From Chimaeribacter arupi (lineage in GTDB: Bacteria; Pseudomonadota; Gammaproteobacteria; Enterobacterales; Enterobacteriaceae), in assembly GCF_002858805.1 (NCBI RefSeq), contig NZ_PJZI01000007.1, positions 1-64,000 of the forward strand: a stretch of DNA of 64,000 nt, given 5' to 3'. Under the pieces are notes generated by a model. It ran no database searches. It worked only from the letters and a program-made list of their open reading frames with translations, and was not told where the DNA came from. Made by a program: the position numbers and the translations under genes. The first letter of the stretch is position 1. Each line of letters starts with the position of its first letter. Shown here one piece after another: positions 17,893 to 28,360 of the stretch.

Positions 17893-18888
17893 ATGGAGTT
17901 ACTTTGCCCTGCTGGCAATCTGCCAGCGCTGAAAGCTGCGATCGAACAGGGCGCGGATGCGGTTTACATCGGCCTGAAAGATGATACAAACGCCCGCCAT
18001 TTTGCCGGGCTTAACTTCACTGAGAAGAAACTGCAGGAAGCGGTGGGCATTGTCCACCGCCATCACCGCAAACTGCATATTGCCATCAACACCTTTGCCC
18101 ATCCCACAGGCTTTGAACGCTGGCAGCGCGCCGTGGATATGGCGGCCCAGTCCGGCGCGGATGCCCTGATCCTTGCTGATTTAGCGATGCTGGAGTACGC
18201 CGCCCAGCGTTACCCCCACCTGGAACGCCATGTCTCTGTGCAGGCGTCCGCCACCAATGAGCAAGCCATCGCGTTCTATCACCGGAATTTCGCTGTCAGC
18301 CGGGTGGTACTGCCGCGGGTGCTTTCCATGCATCAGGTTAACCAACTGGCACGCAGCAGCCCGGTGCCGCTCGAAGTCTTTGCCTTCGGCAGCCTGTGCA
18401 TTATGGCGGAGGGGCGCTGTTATCTCTCCTCTTACCTGACCGGGGAGTCGCCCAACACGGTCGGCGTCTGTTCACCGGCCCGCTTTGTGCGCTGGCAGCA
18501 AACGCCACAGGGGATGGAATCCCGGTTGAATGACGTGCTGATTGACCGTTATGCCCGTGGCGAAAACGCCGGCTATCCGACGCTCTGCAAAGGCCGTTAT
18601 CACGTCGGGGATGCGCTCTACCACGCTCTGGAGGAACCCACCAGCCTGAATACGCTGGCCCTGTTACCGGCGTTGATGGCGGCTAATATTGCGTCGGTGA
18701 AAATTGAAGGGCGTCAGCGCAGCCCGGCGTATGTCAGCGAGGTGACGCGCATCTGGCGGCAGGCTATCGACCTGTGTAAAGCCGATCCCAACGCCTTTGA
18801 GCCGCACCCCGCCTGGATGACAGCACTGGGCGGTTTGTCGGAAGGCACACAAACCACGCTGGGTGCCTATCACCGTAAATGGCAATAG
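17893..18888 (+). CDS. ubiU: UbiU, 4Fe-4S protein for O2-independent ubiquinone hydroxylation
   Basis: Peptidase-U32-family protein of 331 residues, exactly the E. coli UbiU length. It forms a heterodimer with UbiV and carries out anaerobic ubiquinone ring hydroxylation using prephenate as oxygen donor. All four cluster cysteines are present at Cys169, Cys176, Cys193 and Cys232, the same numbering as E. coli. I start at ATG 17893 (MELLCPAGNLPAL); an in-frame upstream start at 17830 adds 21 unrelated residues. ubiV follows 12 bases later, so the two are co-transcribed. Confidence 0.96.
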   Translation: MELLCPAGNLPALKAAIEQGADAVYIGLKDDTNARHFAGLNFTEKKLQEAVGIVHRHHRKLHIAINTFAHPTGFERWQRAVDMAAQSGADALILADLAMLEYAAQRYPHLERHVSVQASATNEQAIAFYHRNFAVSRVVLPRVLSMHQVNQLARSSPVPLEVFAFGSLCIMAEGRCYLSSYLTGESPNTVGVCSPARFVRWQQTPQGMESRLNDVLIDRYARGENAGYPTLCKGRYHVGDALYHALEEPTSLNTLALLPALMAANIASVKIEGRQRSPAYVSEVTRIWRQAIDLCKADPNAFEPHPAWMTALGGLSEGTQTTLGAYHRKWQ

Positions 18889-18900
18889 AGGATAAGGGAC

Positions 18901-19785
18901 ATGAAATACTCATTGGGTGCAGTGCAATACTACTGGCCAAAAGAGAATGTGGAGGCGTTTTACCAGGCGGCGGCAGAGAGCAGCGCGGACATCATCTACC
19001 TGGGGGAGACGGTATGCAGCAAGCGCCGGGCGATGAAAGCCACTGACTGGCTGGCCCTGGCACGTATGCTGGCAGCCGCAGGCAAGCAATGCGTGATCTC
19101 TACCCTGGCGCTGGTGCAGGCCCCTTCAGAACTGAACGAGGTGCGGCGTTATGTTGAGAACGGGGAGTTTTTACTGGAGGCCAACGACCTGTCGGCCGTC
19201 AATATGGCGGCGGAACAGCATCTGCCGTTTGTGGCCGGCCATGCGCTGAACTGTTACAACGCCTATACCCTGCGCATTTTGCACCGGCAAGGCATGGTGC
19301 GCTGGTGTATGCCGGTCGAGCTTTCGCGCGACTGGCTGGCCGCATTGCTGGCGCAGTGCGAGACGCTGGGGCTGCGCGGTAAATTCGAGGTCGAGGTGCT
19401 GGGCTACGGCCATCTGCCGCTCGCCTATTCTGCCCGCTGCTTTACCGCACGCTCAGAGAACCGCGCCAAGGATGAGTGCGAAACCTGCTGCATTCGTTAC
19501 CCGACCGGGCGGGCCGTGCATTCGCAGGAGCAACAGCAGGTTTTCGTCCTGAACGGTATTCAGACGCAAAGCGGTTACTGCTACAACCTGGGCAATGCGC
19601 TGGCCGGCATGGCGGGCCTGGTGGACATTGTCCGGCTTTCTCCCTCATCCATTGACGATCTGGAGATGCTGTCGCGCTTCAAGGCGAATGAGCAAGGAAA
19701 CGCGCCGATGACTGTTGCGACACAGCCTGAATGCAATGGTTACTGGCACCGGATCGCCGGGCTGGCGCAGGTCGCGCAGCCGTAA
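18901..19785 (+). CDS. ubiV: UbiV, 4Fe-4S partner of UbiU
   Basis: Second U32-family subunit, 294 residues (E. coli 292). Cluster cysteines Cys39, Cys180, Cys193 and Cys197 are all in place; an extra Cys196 gives a CETCC motif. Without its partner the E. coli protein is not functional in anaerobic ubiquinone synthesis. AGAGGATAAGGGAC precedes ATG 18901. A GC-rich hairpin (about 19827-19854) follows without a T-run. Confidence 0.96.
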   Translation: MKYSLGAVQYYWPKENVEAFYQAAAESSADIIYLGETVCSKRRAMKATDWLALARMLAAAGKQCVISTLALVQAPSELNEVRRYVENGEFLLEANDLSAVNMAAEQHLPFVAGHALNCYNAYTLRILHRQGMVRWCMPVELSRDWLAALLAQCETLGLRGKFEVEVLGYGHLPLAYSARCFTARSENRAKDECETCCIRYPTGRAVHSQEQQQVFVLNGIQTQSGYCYNLGNALAGMAGLVDIVRLSPSSIDDLEMLSRFKANEQGNAPMTVATQPECNGYWHRIAGLAQVAQP

Positions 19786-19941
19786 CCGGTGCGGCTGCCC
19801 GGATGAGGAAGCCCGCCCACTTTCCTGGGGCGGGCCAATAGCGCACATTCCCCTTAGGCAAGAACTGCGGGATGCGTAATACTCAGGGTTATGATTAGTT
19901 GGCGAGCTATTTCGCCACTGTATAAACCGTGGGTAATGACT

Positions 19942-21000
19942 ATGTCTCAATCAACGACAGTATCCCAACAAACGGCCTCCCAGCCGCAAACCGTTCCTCT
20001 GTCGGTGCTGGACCTGGCACCGGTGCCGCAAGGCCTGGGTCCGGCCGATGCCTTCCGCCACTCCCTTGAGCTGGCACAACATGCTGAAAAATGGGGCTAT
20101 CAGCGCTATTGGCTGGCCGAGCATCACAACATGACCGGCATCGCCAGTGCCGCAACTTCCGTACTGATTGGCCACCTTGCCGGCGGCACGAAAACCATCC
20201 GCCTTGGCTCCGGCGGCGTCATGCTGCCTAACCATTCCCCGCTGGTGATTGCCGAACAGTTCGGCACGCTGGCCACGCTCTACCCCGATCGTATCGATCT
20301 GGGGCTGGGCCGTGCGCCGGGTACAGACCAGCGCACCATGATCGCCTTGCGCCGCCATCTTTCCGGTGAAGTGGACAATTTCCCGCAAGATGTGCAGGAA
20401 TTACAGCACTATTTTGCTGATGCCCAGCCTGGCCAGCCTGTACGGGCAGTGCCGGGCCAGGGGCTGCATGTGCCGATCTGGCTGCTTGGCTCCAGCCTTT
20501 ACAGCGCGCAGCTGGCCGCCGCGCTCGGCCTGCCGTTTGCCTTTGCCTCACACTTCGCCCCGGACATGCTTTATCAGGCACTGGCGTTGTACCGCAAAAA
20601 CTATAAGCCGTCAGAACGCTGGCCTGCGCCGTATGCGATGGTCTGTGTGAATGCGATTGCGGCCGACACTTCGGAAGAAGCACACCGTATGTTTACGTCG
20701 AACCAGCAGCAGTTTATCAACCTGCGTCGCGGCCACCCCGGCCCGCTGCCGCCGCCGGTGGATGACATCGACAGCCTCTGGTCTCCGGCGGAGCGTTTTG
20801 GCGTTGAGCAGTCACTGCGGATGTCAGTGGTCGGCGATAAGAAGAGTATCCGCCACGGCCTTCAGGCGTTGCTGCGCGAAACCCAGGCGGATGAGCTGAT
20901 GATTAACGGCCAGATCTACGATCATCAGGCACGTCTGCGCTCATTTGAAATTGTGTCAGAGGTGCAGCAGGATTTGGTGAAAGAACCGCGCATCGGCTGA
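19942..21000 (+). CDS. yhbW: Luciferase-like monooxygenase YhbW
   Basis: Bacterial-luciferase-family flavin-dependent protein of 352 residues with unknown substrate. Family signatures include [37 protein letters not shown] and [14 protein letters not shown]. Three close starts exist (19891, 19936, 19942). I prefer 19942 ([10 protein letters not shown]) because GTGGG lies 8 bases upstream; the N-terminal Ser/Thr/Gln stretch is absent from E. coli YhbW and its start is uncertain. It converges on deaD with a shared terminator. The E. coli mtr gene found here is missing. Confidence 0.92.
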   Translation: MSQSTTVSQQTASQPQTVPLSVLDLAPVPQGLGPADAFRHSLELAQHAEKWGYQRYWLAEHHNMTGIASAATSVLIGHLAGGTKTIRLGSGGVMLPNHSPLVIAEQFGTLATLYPDRIDLGLGRAPGTDQRTMIALRRHLSGEVDNFPQDVQELQHYFADAQPGQPVRAVPGQGLHVPIWLLGSSLYSAQLAAALGLPFAFASHFAPDMLYQALALYRKNYKPSERWPAPYAMVCVNAIAADTSEEAHRMFTSNQQQFINLRRGHPGPLPPPVDDIDSLWSPAERFGVEQSLRMSVVGDKKSIRHGLQALLRETQADELMINGQIYDHQARLRSFEIVSEVQQDLVKEPRIG

Positions 21001-21017
21001 GGCCGTGAATAGCAGGC

Positions 21018-21049
21018 AAAAAAAAACCAGCCCGGAGGCTGGTTTTTTT
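21018..21049. terminator. Bidirectional terminator between yhbW and deaD
   Basis: CCAGCC-CGGA-GGCTGG stem flanked by an A-run of nine and a T-run of seven, placed to stop both convergent genes. Confidence 0.93.
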
Positions 21050-21066
21050 ATATCACTGGCAATTAA

Positions 21067-22974
21067 TTACGCATCGCCAAAACGACGTGGGGTGCGCTGG
21101 CCGTCACGGTTACCTGCCGGACGACGCTCGCCGCCTTCACGACGTTCACCGTTGAACGGACGCGGAGGACGGGCACCGCCTTCACGACGCTCACCGCCGC
21201 CAAAGGAACGGCCACGGCCGCCTTCACGGCGATCACCTGCCGGTGCACCACCTTCACGACGCTCACGGCGTGGTTGCGGCTGTGCATCACCCAACAGCTG
21301 CATGTTCAGCGGCTTGTTGAGAATACGGGTGCGGGTGAAATGCGACAGCAGATCGCCCGGCATCCCTTTCGGCAGCTCAATGGTGGAGTGGGTAGCAAAC
21401 AGCTTGATGTTACCGATGTAACGGCTGCTGATGTCGCCTTCGTTGGCGATCGCGCCCACGATGTGACGAACTTCAACGCCGTCATCGCGGCCCACTTCAA
21501 TGCGGTACAGCTCCATGTCGCCCACGTCACGACGCTCACGGCGCGGACGGTCACCATCACGTGCATCACGGCGATCGCCACGATCGGCACGGTCACCACG
21601 ACGATCGTCACGATCGTTGAACTCGCGGCGCGGACGCGCTTTGAAAGCCGGCTCCGGCGGCAGAATCAGCGGACGTTCGCCCTGGGCCATTTTCAGCAGT
21701 GCTGCGGCCAGGGTTTCGATTTCCAGCTCTTCTTCCGGTTGCAGTTTAGCCAGCAGACCACGGTACAGGTCCAGATCGCTGCTTTCCAGCTGTTGCTGCA
21801 CTTTCGCAGCAAATTTAGCCAGACGACGTTGACCCAGCAGTTCTGCGTTCGGCAGCTCTACTTCAGGAATGGTCAGCTTCATGGTGCGCTCGATATTGCG
21901 CAGCAGACGGCGTTCGCGGTTTTCCACGAACAGCAGCGCACGACCCGCACGGCCTGCACGGCCGGTACGGCCGATACGGTGCACGTAGGATTCAGAATCC
22001 ATCGGGATATCGTAGTTCACAACCAGGCTGATGCGCTCAACGTCCAGGCCACGGGCCGCTACGTCGGTAGCAATCAGGATGTCCAGACGACCATCTTTCA
22101 GGCGCTCCAGAGTCTGCTCACGCAGAGCCTGGTTCATGTCGCCGTTCAGGGCAGCACTGTTATAGCCATTGCGCTCCAGCGCTTCTGCCACTTCCAGGGT
22201 CGCGTTTTTGGTACGTACGAAGATGATCGCCGCATCAAAATCTTCCGCTTCCAGGAAACGTACCAGCGCTTCATTTTTACGCATACCAGACACAGTCCAG
22301 TAGCTCTGGCTGATGTCAGGACGGGTCGTCAGGCTCGACTGAATGCGCACTTCCTGCGGGTCGTTCATGAAACGACGGGTAATACGACGAATCGCTTCCG
22401 GCATGGTGGCAGAGAACAGGGCGGTCTGATGGTCAGCCGGGATCTGCGCCATGATGGTTTCAACGTCTTCGATGAAGCCCATACGCAACATTTCGTCAGC
22501 TTCATCCAGTACCAGACCGCTCAGGTTGGAGAGGTCCAGCGTACCGCGTTTCAGGTGGTCCAGCAGACGGCCTGGAGTCCCTACTACAATCTGCGGGCCT
22601 TGACGCAGGGCGCGCAGCTGTACGTCATAACGCTGGCCGCCGTACAGGGCAACCACGTTGACGCCATGCATGTGTTTAGAGAAATCGGTCATTGCTTCAG
22701 CAACCTGAACCGCCAGCTCACGGGTCGGTGCCAATACCAGGATCTGAGGTGCTTTCAGATCGGCTTTCAGGTTGTGCAGCAGCGGCAGCGAGAACGCTGC
22801 AGTTTTACCGCTACCGGTCTGTGCCATGCCCAGCACATCGCGGCCGTTCAACAGGTGAGGAATACACTCAGCCTGGATCGGTGACGGTTTTTCATAGCCC
22901 AGGTCAGTCAGGGCGGAAATGATCGGAGCAGACAGCCCCAGGTCAGCAAAAGAGGTTTCAAACTCAGTAGTCAT
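21067..22974 (-). CDS. deaD: DEAD-box RNA helicase DeaD (CsdA)
   Basis: ATP-dependent RNA helicase of 635 residues that helps ribosome assembly and mRNA decay, especially in the cold. Helicase motifs: AQTGSGKT at 51-58, PTRELA near 83, DEAD at 157-160, SAT at 188-190 and [11 protein letters not shown] in the second RecA domain. A C-terminal RNA-binding domain (about 480-560) is followed by an Arg/Gly/Glu-rich tail with repeated RREGG units. I start at ATG 22974 ([13 protein letters not shown]), matching E. coli and 9 bases after GAGG. This ATG overlaps the end of yrbN in another frame, which suggests coupled translation. Confidence 0.97.
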   Translation of the reverse strand: MTTEFETSFADLGLSAPIISALTDLGYEKPSPIQAECIPHLLNGRDVLGMAQTGSGKTAAFSLPLLHNLKADLKAPQILVLAPTRELAVQVAEAMTDFSKHMHGVNVVALYGGQRYDVQLRALRQGPQIVVGTPGRLLDHLKRGTLDLSNLSGLVLDEADEMLRMGFIEDVETIMAQIPADHQTALFSATMPEAIRRITRRFMNDPQEVRIQSSLTTRPDISQSYWTVSGMRKNEALVRFLEAEDFDAAIIFVRTKNATLEVAEALERNGYNSAALNGDMNQALREQTLERLKDGRLDILIATDVAARGLDVERISLVVNYDIPMDSESYVHRIGRTGRAGRAGRALLFVENRERRLLRNIERTMKLTIPEVELPNAELLGQRRLAKFAAKVQQQLESSDLDLYRGLLAKLQPEEELEIETLAAALLKMAQGERPLILPPEPAFKARPRREFNDRDDRRGDRADRGDRRDARDGDRPRRERRDVGDMELYRIEVGRDDGVEVRHIVGAIANEGDISSRYIGNIKLFATHSTIELPKGMPGDLLSHFTRTRILNKPLNMQLLGDAQPQPRRERREGGAPAGDRREGGRGRSFGGGERREGGARPPRPFNGERREGGERRPAGNRDGQRTPRRFGDA

Positions 22975-23044
22975 GTACACGTGCCTCATATGAGATGGCG
23001 GCCAGTCTACGTAACTCGTCGAGAAAATTTTCAGTCATTTTCAT
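22964..23044 (-). CDS. yrbN: Small leader protein YrbN
   Basis: Reading the nlpI-deaD gap on the minus strand gives a 26-residue frame starting [18 protein letters not shown] and ending TGA at 22964, inside deaD codons 3-4 in a different frame. E. coli has a gene of the same length at this place, yrbN. The overlap means ribosomes finishing yrbN stop within 11 bases of the deaD start, so it may couple to or regulate deaD. There is no clear ribosome site beyond A-rich bases upstream. Function unknown. Confidence 0.8.
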   Translation of the reverse strand: MKMTENFLDELRRLAAISYEARVHDY

Positions 23045-23085
23045 TGAAAAGTGTGAACCGGCTCAAAATAAATTTAATAAACGAA

Positions 23086-23111
23086 CAAAAAAGCCTCGCC
23101 CGTTAAGGCGA
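23086..23111 (-). terminator. Intrinsic terminator after nlpI
   Basis: On the minus strand TCGCC-loop-GGCGA is followed by GGC and a T-run. It sits between nlpI and yrbN-deaD; readthrough or an internal promoter would then feed deaD. The stem is short (5 bp), so termination may be partial. Confidence 0.65.
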
Positions 23112-23159
23112 TTGACGTTGGTGGAAAACCAAGGTAAATCAGGCTGATAGGTCCGTCAG

Positions 23160-24044
23160 CTATTGCTGGTCCGATTCTGATAGGTCGTCTTGCTCTTGGC
23201 CCAAAAGCGCCAATTCCAACAATGCGTAGCGGTGCTCAACAAAGTTATGAACATTGTTAGCCACCGTCAGCTTGAACAGTGCCGAAGCGCTGCTCTTGTC
23301 CCCCAGACTCAGGTAGTGTTTACCTAAATAGAAGTCAGTTTCACTGAGATGCTCAGCGAGCGAAGTGTTATCCGTTGCATCTGCCTTCAGGCGGTCCATC
23401 AGCGTGTCTTCGCTGATTTTGCCCAGGTAGAATTCGACAATATTCCATCCCCATTGCCCTCTGTCCGCTTTGTCGTGACGCTGTTCCAGCAACACGTCAG
23501 CCTCTTTGGGGTCGATTTCTCGTTCCACCAAATAAAGCCACAACGAACGGAAGGGATCATTTGGGTCGTCTTGATAAAACGCCTGCAGATCATCCTGCGC
23601 CAGGCGGTACCGGCCACCGTAATACAGTGCGATGCCCCTGTTTAAACGCGCGTAATTGTAAGTTGGATCAAGCTCTAATACAGAATCAAACGCTTCATAG
23701 GCAGCATCAAAGTTGCCTGCCTGCGTTAAGTAAATGCCCAGGTAGTTGAAAACTTCCGGCATGTCGGGACGAATCGCCAGCGCCTGTGAAAAGTCGTTTC
23801 GCGCTAACGCCCGTAATCCAAGGCTATCATACAGCACTCCACGCTCATATAACAACTGCGCACGCTCATCATCTGTCAATGCCCGGCTGGCAAGGATTTG
23901 TTCCATGCGTGCCAGAATGACTTCCTGCTGCAGCGTAGGCTGCAAAGGAATCGCCAGAACGTCGTCTTTACGCCAATCATGGTTGCTGCATCCTGCCAGC
24001 ATAAGTGCTGTCGCAACATAACACCAGCGCAAGAAAGGCTTCAT
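23160..24044 (-). CDS. nlpI: Lipoprotein NlpI (TPR adaptor)
   Basis: Outer-membrane lipoprotein of 294 residues, equal in length to E. coli NlpI. The lipobox LAGC puts the lipidated Cys at 19. Tetratricopeptide repeats cover about 60-200, including [20 protein letters not shown] and [18 protein letters not shown]. In E. coli it guides peptidoglycan endopeptidases to the Prc protease and to synthesis complexes. ATG 24044 is chosen because the signal peptide begins there; an upstream in-frame start at 24101 would spoil it. It lies between pnp and deaD as in E. coli. Confidence 0.96.
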   Translation of the reverse strand: MKPFLRWCYVATALMLAGCSNHDWRKDDVLAIPLQPTLQQEVILARMEQILASRALTDDERAQLLYERGVLYDSLGLRALARNDFSQALAIRPDMPEVFNYLGIYLTQAGNFDAAYEAFDSVLELDPTYNYARLNRGIALYYGGRYRLAQDDLQAFYQDDPNDPFRSLWLYLVEREIDPKEADVLLEQRHDKADRGQWGWNIVEFYLGKISEDTLMDRLKADATDNTSLAEHLSETDFYLGKHYLSLGDKSSASALFKLTVANNVHNFVEHRYALLELALLGQEQDDLSESDQQ

Positions 24045-24127
24045 TTCCCACTCCCGAAGACAAACATTGGATGATCGTCCTGTCATCCGCTTGCTTAACA
24101 CAAAGGCGTCCTGCCCTCGCGATACGA

Positions 24128-24156
24128 ACAGCGCCCTGCCACCGGCAAGGCGCTGT
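24128..24156 (-). other. Strong stem-loop after pnp
   Basis: ACAGCGCC pairs with GGCGCTGT and the pairing extends inward through TGCC/GGCA. No T-run follows in the pnp direction, so it looks more like a 3'-end-protecting or Rho-assisted structure between pnp and nlpI than a classical terminator. Confidence 0.55.
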
Positions 24157-24172
24157 AAAACTGCTTTAACAG

Positions 24173-26290
24173 TTATTCTGCTGCGGGTGCAGCCGCTTCC
24201 GGAGTTGGCGTCGTTGCTTCTTTAATGCTCAGACGCACACGGCCCTGGCGATCAACTTCCAGTACCTTAACCGGGACTTCCTGACCCATTTCCAGGTAGT
24301 CGGTCACTTTCTCAACGCGCTTGTCAGCGATCTGAGAAATATGAACCAGCCCTTCTTTACCGCCGCCGATAGCCACGAAGGCACCGAAATCAACGATACG
24401 GGTCACTTTGCCCTGATAGATGCGGCCTACTTCGATTTCAGCGGTGATCTCTTCGATACGGCGAATCGCGTATTTGGCTTTGTCACCATCTGTTGCGGCA
24501 ATTTTAACGGTACCGTCATCTTCGATTTCGATGGTGGTGCCGGTCTCTTCCGTCAACGCACGGATAACAGAGCCGCCTTTACCAATCACATCCTTGATCT
24601 TATCAGGATTGATTTTGATGGTGTGGATGCGCGGAGCGAACTCAGAGATGTCACCACGCGGCGTGCTGATCGCCTGTTCCATCACACCCAGGATGTGCAG
24701 ACGCGCACCCTTGGCCTGGTTCAGTGCCACCTGCATGATTTCACGGGTGATGCCTTCGATTTTGATATCCATCTGCAGAGCAGTGATACCTTCGCGGCTA
24801 CCGGCTACTTTGAAGTCCATGTCACCGAGGTGGTCTTCGTCACCCAGGATGTCAGACAGCACGACAAAGTTCTCGCCCTCTTTCACCAGACCCATCGCGA
24901 TACCTGCTACAGCGGCCTTGATCGGCACGCCGGCATCCATCAGCGCCAGGGAGGCACCACATACGGACGCCATAGAGGAGGAACCGTTGGACTCCGTGAT
25001 TTCAGACACCACACGCACGGTGTACGGGAACGCATCAGCTTCCGGCATAACAGCCAGCACACCGCGCTTCGCCAGACGACCATGGCCGATTTCACGACGT
25101 TTTGGTGAACCTACCATGCCCGTTTCCCCGACCGAGTACGGAGGGAAGTTATAGTGGAACAGGAAGTTATCGGTACGCTCGCCCATCAGCTCATCAAGGT
25201 TCTGCGCATCACGTGCAGTACCCAGCGTCGCGGTAACCAGCGCCTGCGTCTCACCACGGGTGAACAGTGCGGAACCGTGGGTACGCGGCAGCACGCCGGT
25301 ACGGACGTCCAGACCACGGATCATGTCTTTTTCACGGCCGTCGATACGCGGCTCACCACGCAATACGCGGCTGCGCACCACATTTTTCTCAATGTGACCC
25401 AACACATCCATGATTTCGCCGTCATCCAGCGATTCATCTTGTGCCAGCAGGGCAGCGCTGACGTCCGCTTTAATGGCGTCAACCTGCGCATAACGCGCTT
25501 GTTTGTCAGTGATGCGGTAAGCATCGCCCAGGCGGGACTCAGCCAGTTCTGCCACACGGGTGTGCAGGGCTTCGTTCACCGGCTCCGGCTGCCAGTTCCA
25601 TTTTGGTTTACCGGCTTCAGCGACCAGAGAATTGATGTTCTCGATAACCACTTGCTGTTGCTCATGGCCAAAGACCACAGCACCCAGCATCTGATCTTCG
25701 CTCAGCAGCTGCGCTTCGGATTCCACCATCAGCACGGCACCCTGGGTCCCGGCAACCACCAGGTCCAGTTTGCTTTGCTTGAGTTCATCCGCAGTCGGGT
25801 TCAGCACGTACTGGTCATTGATGTAACCAACGCGCGCAGCACCAATCGGGCCATTGAACGGAATGCCGGACAGGCTCAGTGCAGCAGACGCGCCAATCAT
25901 CGCCACGATATCCGGGTTAACCTGTGGGTTAACAGACACTACGGTCGCGATGACCTGAACTTCGTTCAGGAAGCCGTCTGGGAACAGAGGACGGATTGGG
26001 CGGTCAATCAGGCGGGAGGTCAGGGTTTCGCCTTCGCTCGGGCGGCCTTCACGACGGAAGAAACTGCCCGGGATGCGGCCTGCCGCATAGGTACGTTCTT
26101 GATAGTTAACAGTCAGCGGGAAGAAGTCCTGGCCCGGCTTCGCTTTTTTGGCACCGACGACGGTAACGAAAACCGCGGTGTCGTCCATGCTTACCATCAC
26201 AGCGGCAGTCGCCTGGCGGGCCATCATGCCGGTTTCCAGCGTTACGGTGTGCTGGCCGTATTGGAATTTGCGTACGATCGGATTAAGCAA
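24173..26290 (-). CDS. pnp: Polynucleotide phosphorylase (PNPase)
   Basis: 3'-to-5' phosphorolytic exoribonuclease and degradosome component, 705 residues. Two RNase PH-like domains, a KH domain ([15 protein letters not shown], about 562-576) and an S1 domain (about 620-690) are in order. I choose the TTG at 26290 ([12 protein letters not shown]): AAGGA lies 7 bases upstream, and E. coli pnp also uses TTG there. The in-frame ATG two codons earlier would be only one base from the ribosome site. A long 5' leader carries an RNase III-type hairpin, the basis of PNPase autocontrol in E. coli. Confidence 0.96.
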   Translation of the reverse strand: MLNPIVRKFQYGQHTVTLETGMMARQATAAVMVSMDDTAVFVTVVGAKKAKPGQDFFPLTVNYQERTYAAGRIPGSFFRREGRPSEGETLTSRLIDRPIRPLFPDGFLNEVQVIATVVSVNPQVNPDIVAMIGASAALSLSGIPFNGPIGAARVGYINDQYVLNPTADELKQSKLDLVVAGTQGAVLMVESEAQLLSEDQMLGAVVFGHEQQQVVIENINSLVAEAGKPKWNWQPEPVNEALHTRVAELAESRLGDAYRITDKQARYAQVDAIKADVSAALLAQDESLDDGEIMDVLGHIEKNVVRSRVLRGEPRIDGREKDMIRGLDVRTGVLPRTHGSALFTRGETQALVTATLGTARDAQNLDELMGERTDNFLFHYNFPPYSVGETGMVGSPKRREIGHGRLAKRGVLAVMPEADAFPYTVRVVSEITESNGSSSMASVCGASLALMDAGVPIKAAVAGIAMGLVKEGENFVVLSDILGDEDHLGDMDFKVAGSREGITALQMDIKIEGITREIMQVALNQAKGARLHILGVMEQAISTPRGDISEFAPRIHTIKINPDKIKDVIGKGGSVIRALTEETGTTIEIEDDGTVKIAATDGDKAKYAIRRIEEITAEIEVGRIYQGKVTRIVDFGAFVAIGGGKEGLVHISQIADKRVEKVTDYLEMGQEVPVKVLEVDRQGRVRLSIKEATTPTPEAAAPAAE

Positions 26291-26368
26291 AATCATATCC
26301 TTCTTTAAGACACAGCACCGCATTGGCGGCGTCGTGTCAGTAACTTACCGACCTTCACATTACATCCT

Positions 26369-26427
26369 CGCGACTAATGACAATCCTTATCTTTTCCACT
26401 GAAAGACAAAGCCTCTCATTAGCCGCG
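26369..26427 (-). promoter_or_regulatory. pnp leader hairpin, probable RNase III site
   Basis: On the minus strand CGCGGCTAATGA (26427-26416) pairs with TCATTAGTCGCG (26380-26369) as a 12-bp stem with one G-U pair, and TCTTT/AAAGA pairs again near the loop. It lies in the pnp mRNA leader, where the E. coli hairpin is cut by RNase III and then degraded by PNPase itself. Confidence 0.75.
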
Positions 26428-26500
26428 CGAACCTCTGTAGCGGAAGATCCTCTTTAGAAACAACACCCATTACCATACTGCGTTCTTGTGTTGCTTCCTA

Positions 26501-26528
26501 GAATAAAGGGGCCAAATTTGGCCCCTTT
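26501..26528 (-). terminator. Terminator between rpsO and pnp
   Basis: AAAGGGGCCAAATTTGGCCCCTTT is a perfect 12-bp palindrome just after rpsO. The U-run in the minus direction is only moderate, which would allow the partial readthrough into pnp known in E. coli. Confidence 0.8.
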
Positions 26529-26546
26529 ACACTGAAACTCGCAGAC

Positions 26547-26816
26547 TTAGCGACGCAGACCCAGACGTTCAATCAGGCTGGTGTAACGTGCAACATCTTT
26601 ACGCTTCAGGTAGTCGAGCAGCTTACGACGCTGAGAAACCATACGCAGCAGACCACGACGGCTGTGGTGATCTTTTTTGTGCTCTGCAAAGTGACCTTGC
26701 AGGTGGTTGATCTGAGCGGTCAGCAGAGCTACCTGAACTTCGGTAGAGCCGCTATCGTTTGCACCGCGACCGTAGTCGGCTACGATCTGTGCCTTAGCTT
26801 CAACGCTTAGAGACAT
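26547..26816 (-). CDS. rpsO: 30S ribosomal protein S15
   Basis: 89-residue primary-binding protein of the small subunit; it contacts the 16S central domain and the inter-subunit bridge. The sequence begins [18 protein letters not shown] and contains [20 protein letters not shown], the conserved helix region, ending [10 protein letters not shown]. Same length as E. coli. E. coli S15 represses its own translation through a pseudoknot at its start codon; I did not verify that fold here. It lies between truB and pnp. Confidence 0.98.
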   Translation of the reverse strand: MSLSVEAKAQIVADYGRGANDSGSTEVQVALLTAQINHLQGHFAEHKKDHHSRRGLLRMVSQRRKLLDYLKRKDVARYTSLIERLGLRR

Positions 26817-26936
26817 GGTAATACTCCAGATTATAGATAAAAAAAACAGGTGCCGATCTCTAATTCAGCAACCCAATGCATAAGCTGCGCCATTCTACTC
26901 TTTGCCTTGGGTATTCGCAAGATGAGCAGCAGCGCC

Positions 26937-27881
26937 TCAGACAGGGTTTTCTACCACCAGACGGCGGGGCGCAACACGTCCGTCATCCGCGATTTCGCCG
27001 ACGCCGATAAAGTGGTGTTCTTCCCCTTCCGTGATGCGAACCATCCCTTGTGCCGGTGCCTGCGCGGCCTGAACCGGCTGCCCCTGCTTGACGTAGCCTG
27101 CCACCACGAGCGGCAGATTCACTTCCGGGAAGTGCTGTACGGCACTGTCCATCGGCATCAGCAGCGGATCCAGCACCTCTGACGGGGTACGCCCTTCGGC
27201 ATCACACTGTTCAAGCAAACTGTTCAATTGCTCCAGGGTCACCATGCGGGCAACCGGATAGGTCGCGACCTGCACACGGCGCAGGAAGATAACGTGCGCG
27301 CCGCATCCCAGCTTCTCACCCAGGTCATCAATGATGGTACGGATGTAGGTGCCTTTGGAGCAGTGAATTTCCAGCTCCAGCTCCAGCCCTTCATGGCGGA
27401 TAAACTGAAGTTCATACACCGTGATATCGCGGGCTTCGCGCGGAACCTCAATACCCTGGCGCGCGTACTCATACAGCGGTTTACCCTGATGCTTGAGCGC
27501 GGAATACATTGACGGCACCTGCTTGGTGGCACCGCGGAAACTCTCCAGTGCCGTCTCCAGCTGGGCAGCGGTAAACGCCACCTCACGCTCAGAGATGATC
27601 TGGCCGTCTGCATCGGAAGTATCCGTGCGCTGCCCCAGGCGTGCGATCACCCGGTAGCGCTTATCGGAATCGAGCAGGAACTGGGAAAATTTGGTGGCTT
27701 CACCCAGGCAAACCGGCAACATGCCGGTGGCCAGCGGGTCCAGTGCACCGGTATGCCCCGCCCGGTTGGCATTATAAATGCGCTTTACTTTTTGCAGGGC
27801 ATCATTGGACGAGAGACCCTGCGGTTTGTCCAGCAGCAGGATGCCGTGAATATCGCGCCCGCGACGGCGAGGACGTCCCAT
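26937..27881 (-). CDS. truB: tRNA pseudouridine-55 synthase TruB
   Basis: Makes pseudouridine 55 in the T-loop of tRNAs, 314 residues as in E. coli. The catalytic Asp48 lies in [14 protein letters not shown] (41-54), with the KPxG-type start [15 protein letters not shown]-terminal PUA-like region covers about 250-314. The ATG overlaps the rbfA stop as TAATG, so translation is coupled. Part of the metY-to-rpsO cotranscribed block. Confidence 0.97.
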   Translation of the reverse strand: MGRPRRRGRDIHGILLLDKPQGLSSNDALQKVKRIYNANRAGHTGALDPLATGMLPVCLGEATKFSQFLLDSDKRYRVIARLGQRTDTSDADGQIISEREVAFTAAQLETALESFRGATKQVPSMYSALKHQGKPLYEYARQGIEVPREARDITVYELQFIRHEGLELELEIHCSKGTYIRTIIDDLGEKLGCGAHVIFLRRVQVATYPVARMVTLEQLNSLLEQCDAEGRTPSEVLDPLLMPMDSAVQHFPEVNLPLVVAGYVKQGQPVQAAQAPAQGMVRITEGEEHHFIGVGEIADDGRVAPRRLVVENPV

Positions 27882-28291
27882 TATTCTTCCTCGTTATCGC
27901 CTGCGGCAGAACGGCGCTCAGCGTCATTCTTCACAACATTGGTCACCAGGTTGGACATACGCATACCTTCAACCAGAGAGTTGTCGTAAGCGAATGTCAG
28001 CTCCGGCACCACGCGCAGGCGCATCGCTTTACCCACTAAGGTACGGATAAAACCTGAGGCGTCTTGCAACGCTTTGATACCGGTCACCACACGATCAGGA
28101 TCGTGATTTTCTGCCAGCACATCCAGGAACGTGACGAAGACTTTGGCGTAGGCCAGATCGCGGGACACTTCGACGCCTGAAACAGTCGCCATACCAATGC
28201 GCGGATCTTTAACTTCACGCTGCAAAATGATAGCAATCTCTTTCTGCATCTCCTGAGAGACGCGCTGAGTGCGGCTAAATTCTTTTGCCAT
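27881..28291 (-). CDS. rbfA: Ribosome-binding factor A
   Basis: Late 30S maturation factor, 136 residues, with a KH-like fold; required for 16S 5'-end processing and growth in the cold. It starts [20 protein letters not shown] at ATG 28291, as in E. coli; an upstream in-frame start at 28333 adds 14 unsupported residues. The C-terminus is acidic (ending DNEEE). It follows infB by 69 bases and overlaps truB by one base. Confidence 0.96.
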   Translation of the reverse strand: MAKEFSRTQRVSQEMQKEIAIILQREVKDPRIGMATVSGVEVSRDLAYAKVFVTFLDVLAENHDPDRVVTGIKALQDASGFIRTLVGKAMRLRVVPELTFAYDNSLVEGMRMSNLVTNVVKNDAERRSAAGDNEEE

Positions 28292-28360
28292 AAGGGATTC
28301 TCCAGACAAAGCGGGGGGCGCAAGGCCCCCCAATTGGATCTAAGCAGAGTGTCGCTGTGA

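Noticed and set aside
21274-22884. 536-codon plus-strand frame opposite deaD
   Set aside because: Antisense mirror of the helicase; no family similarity.
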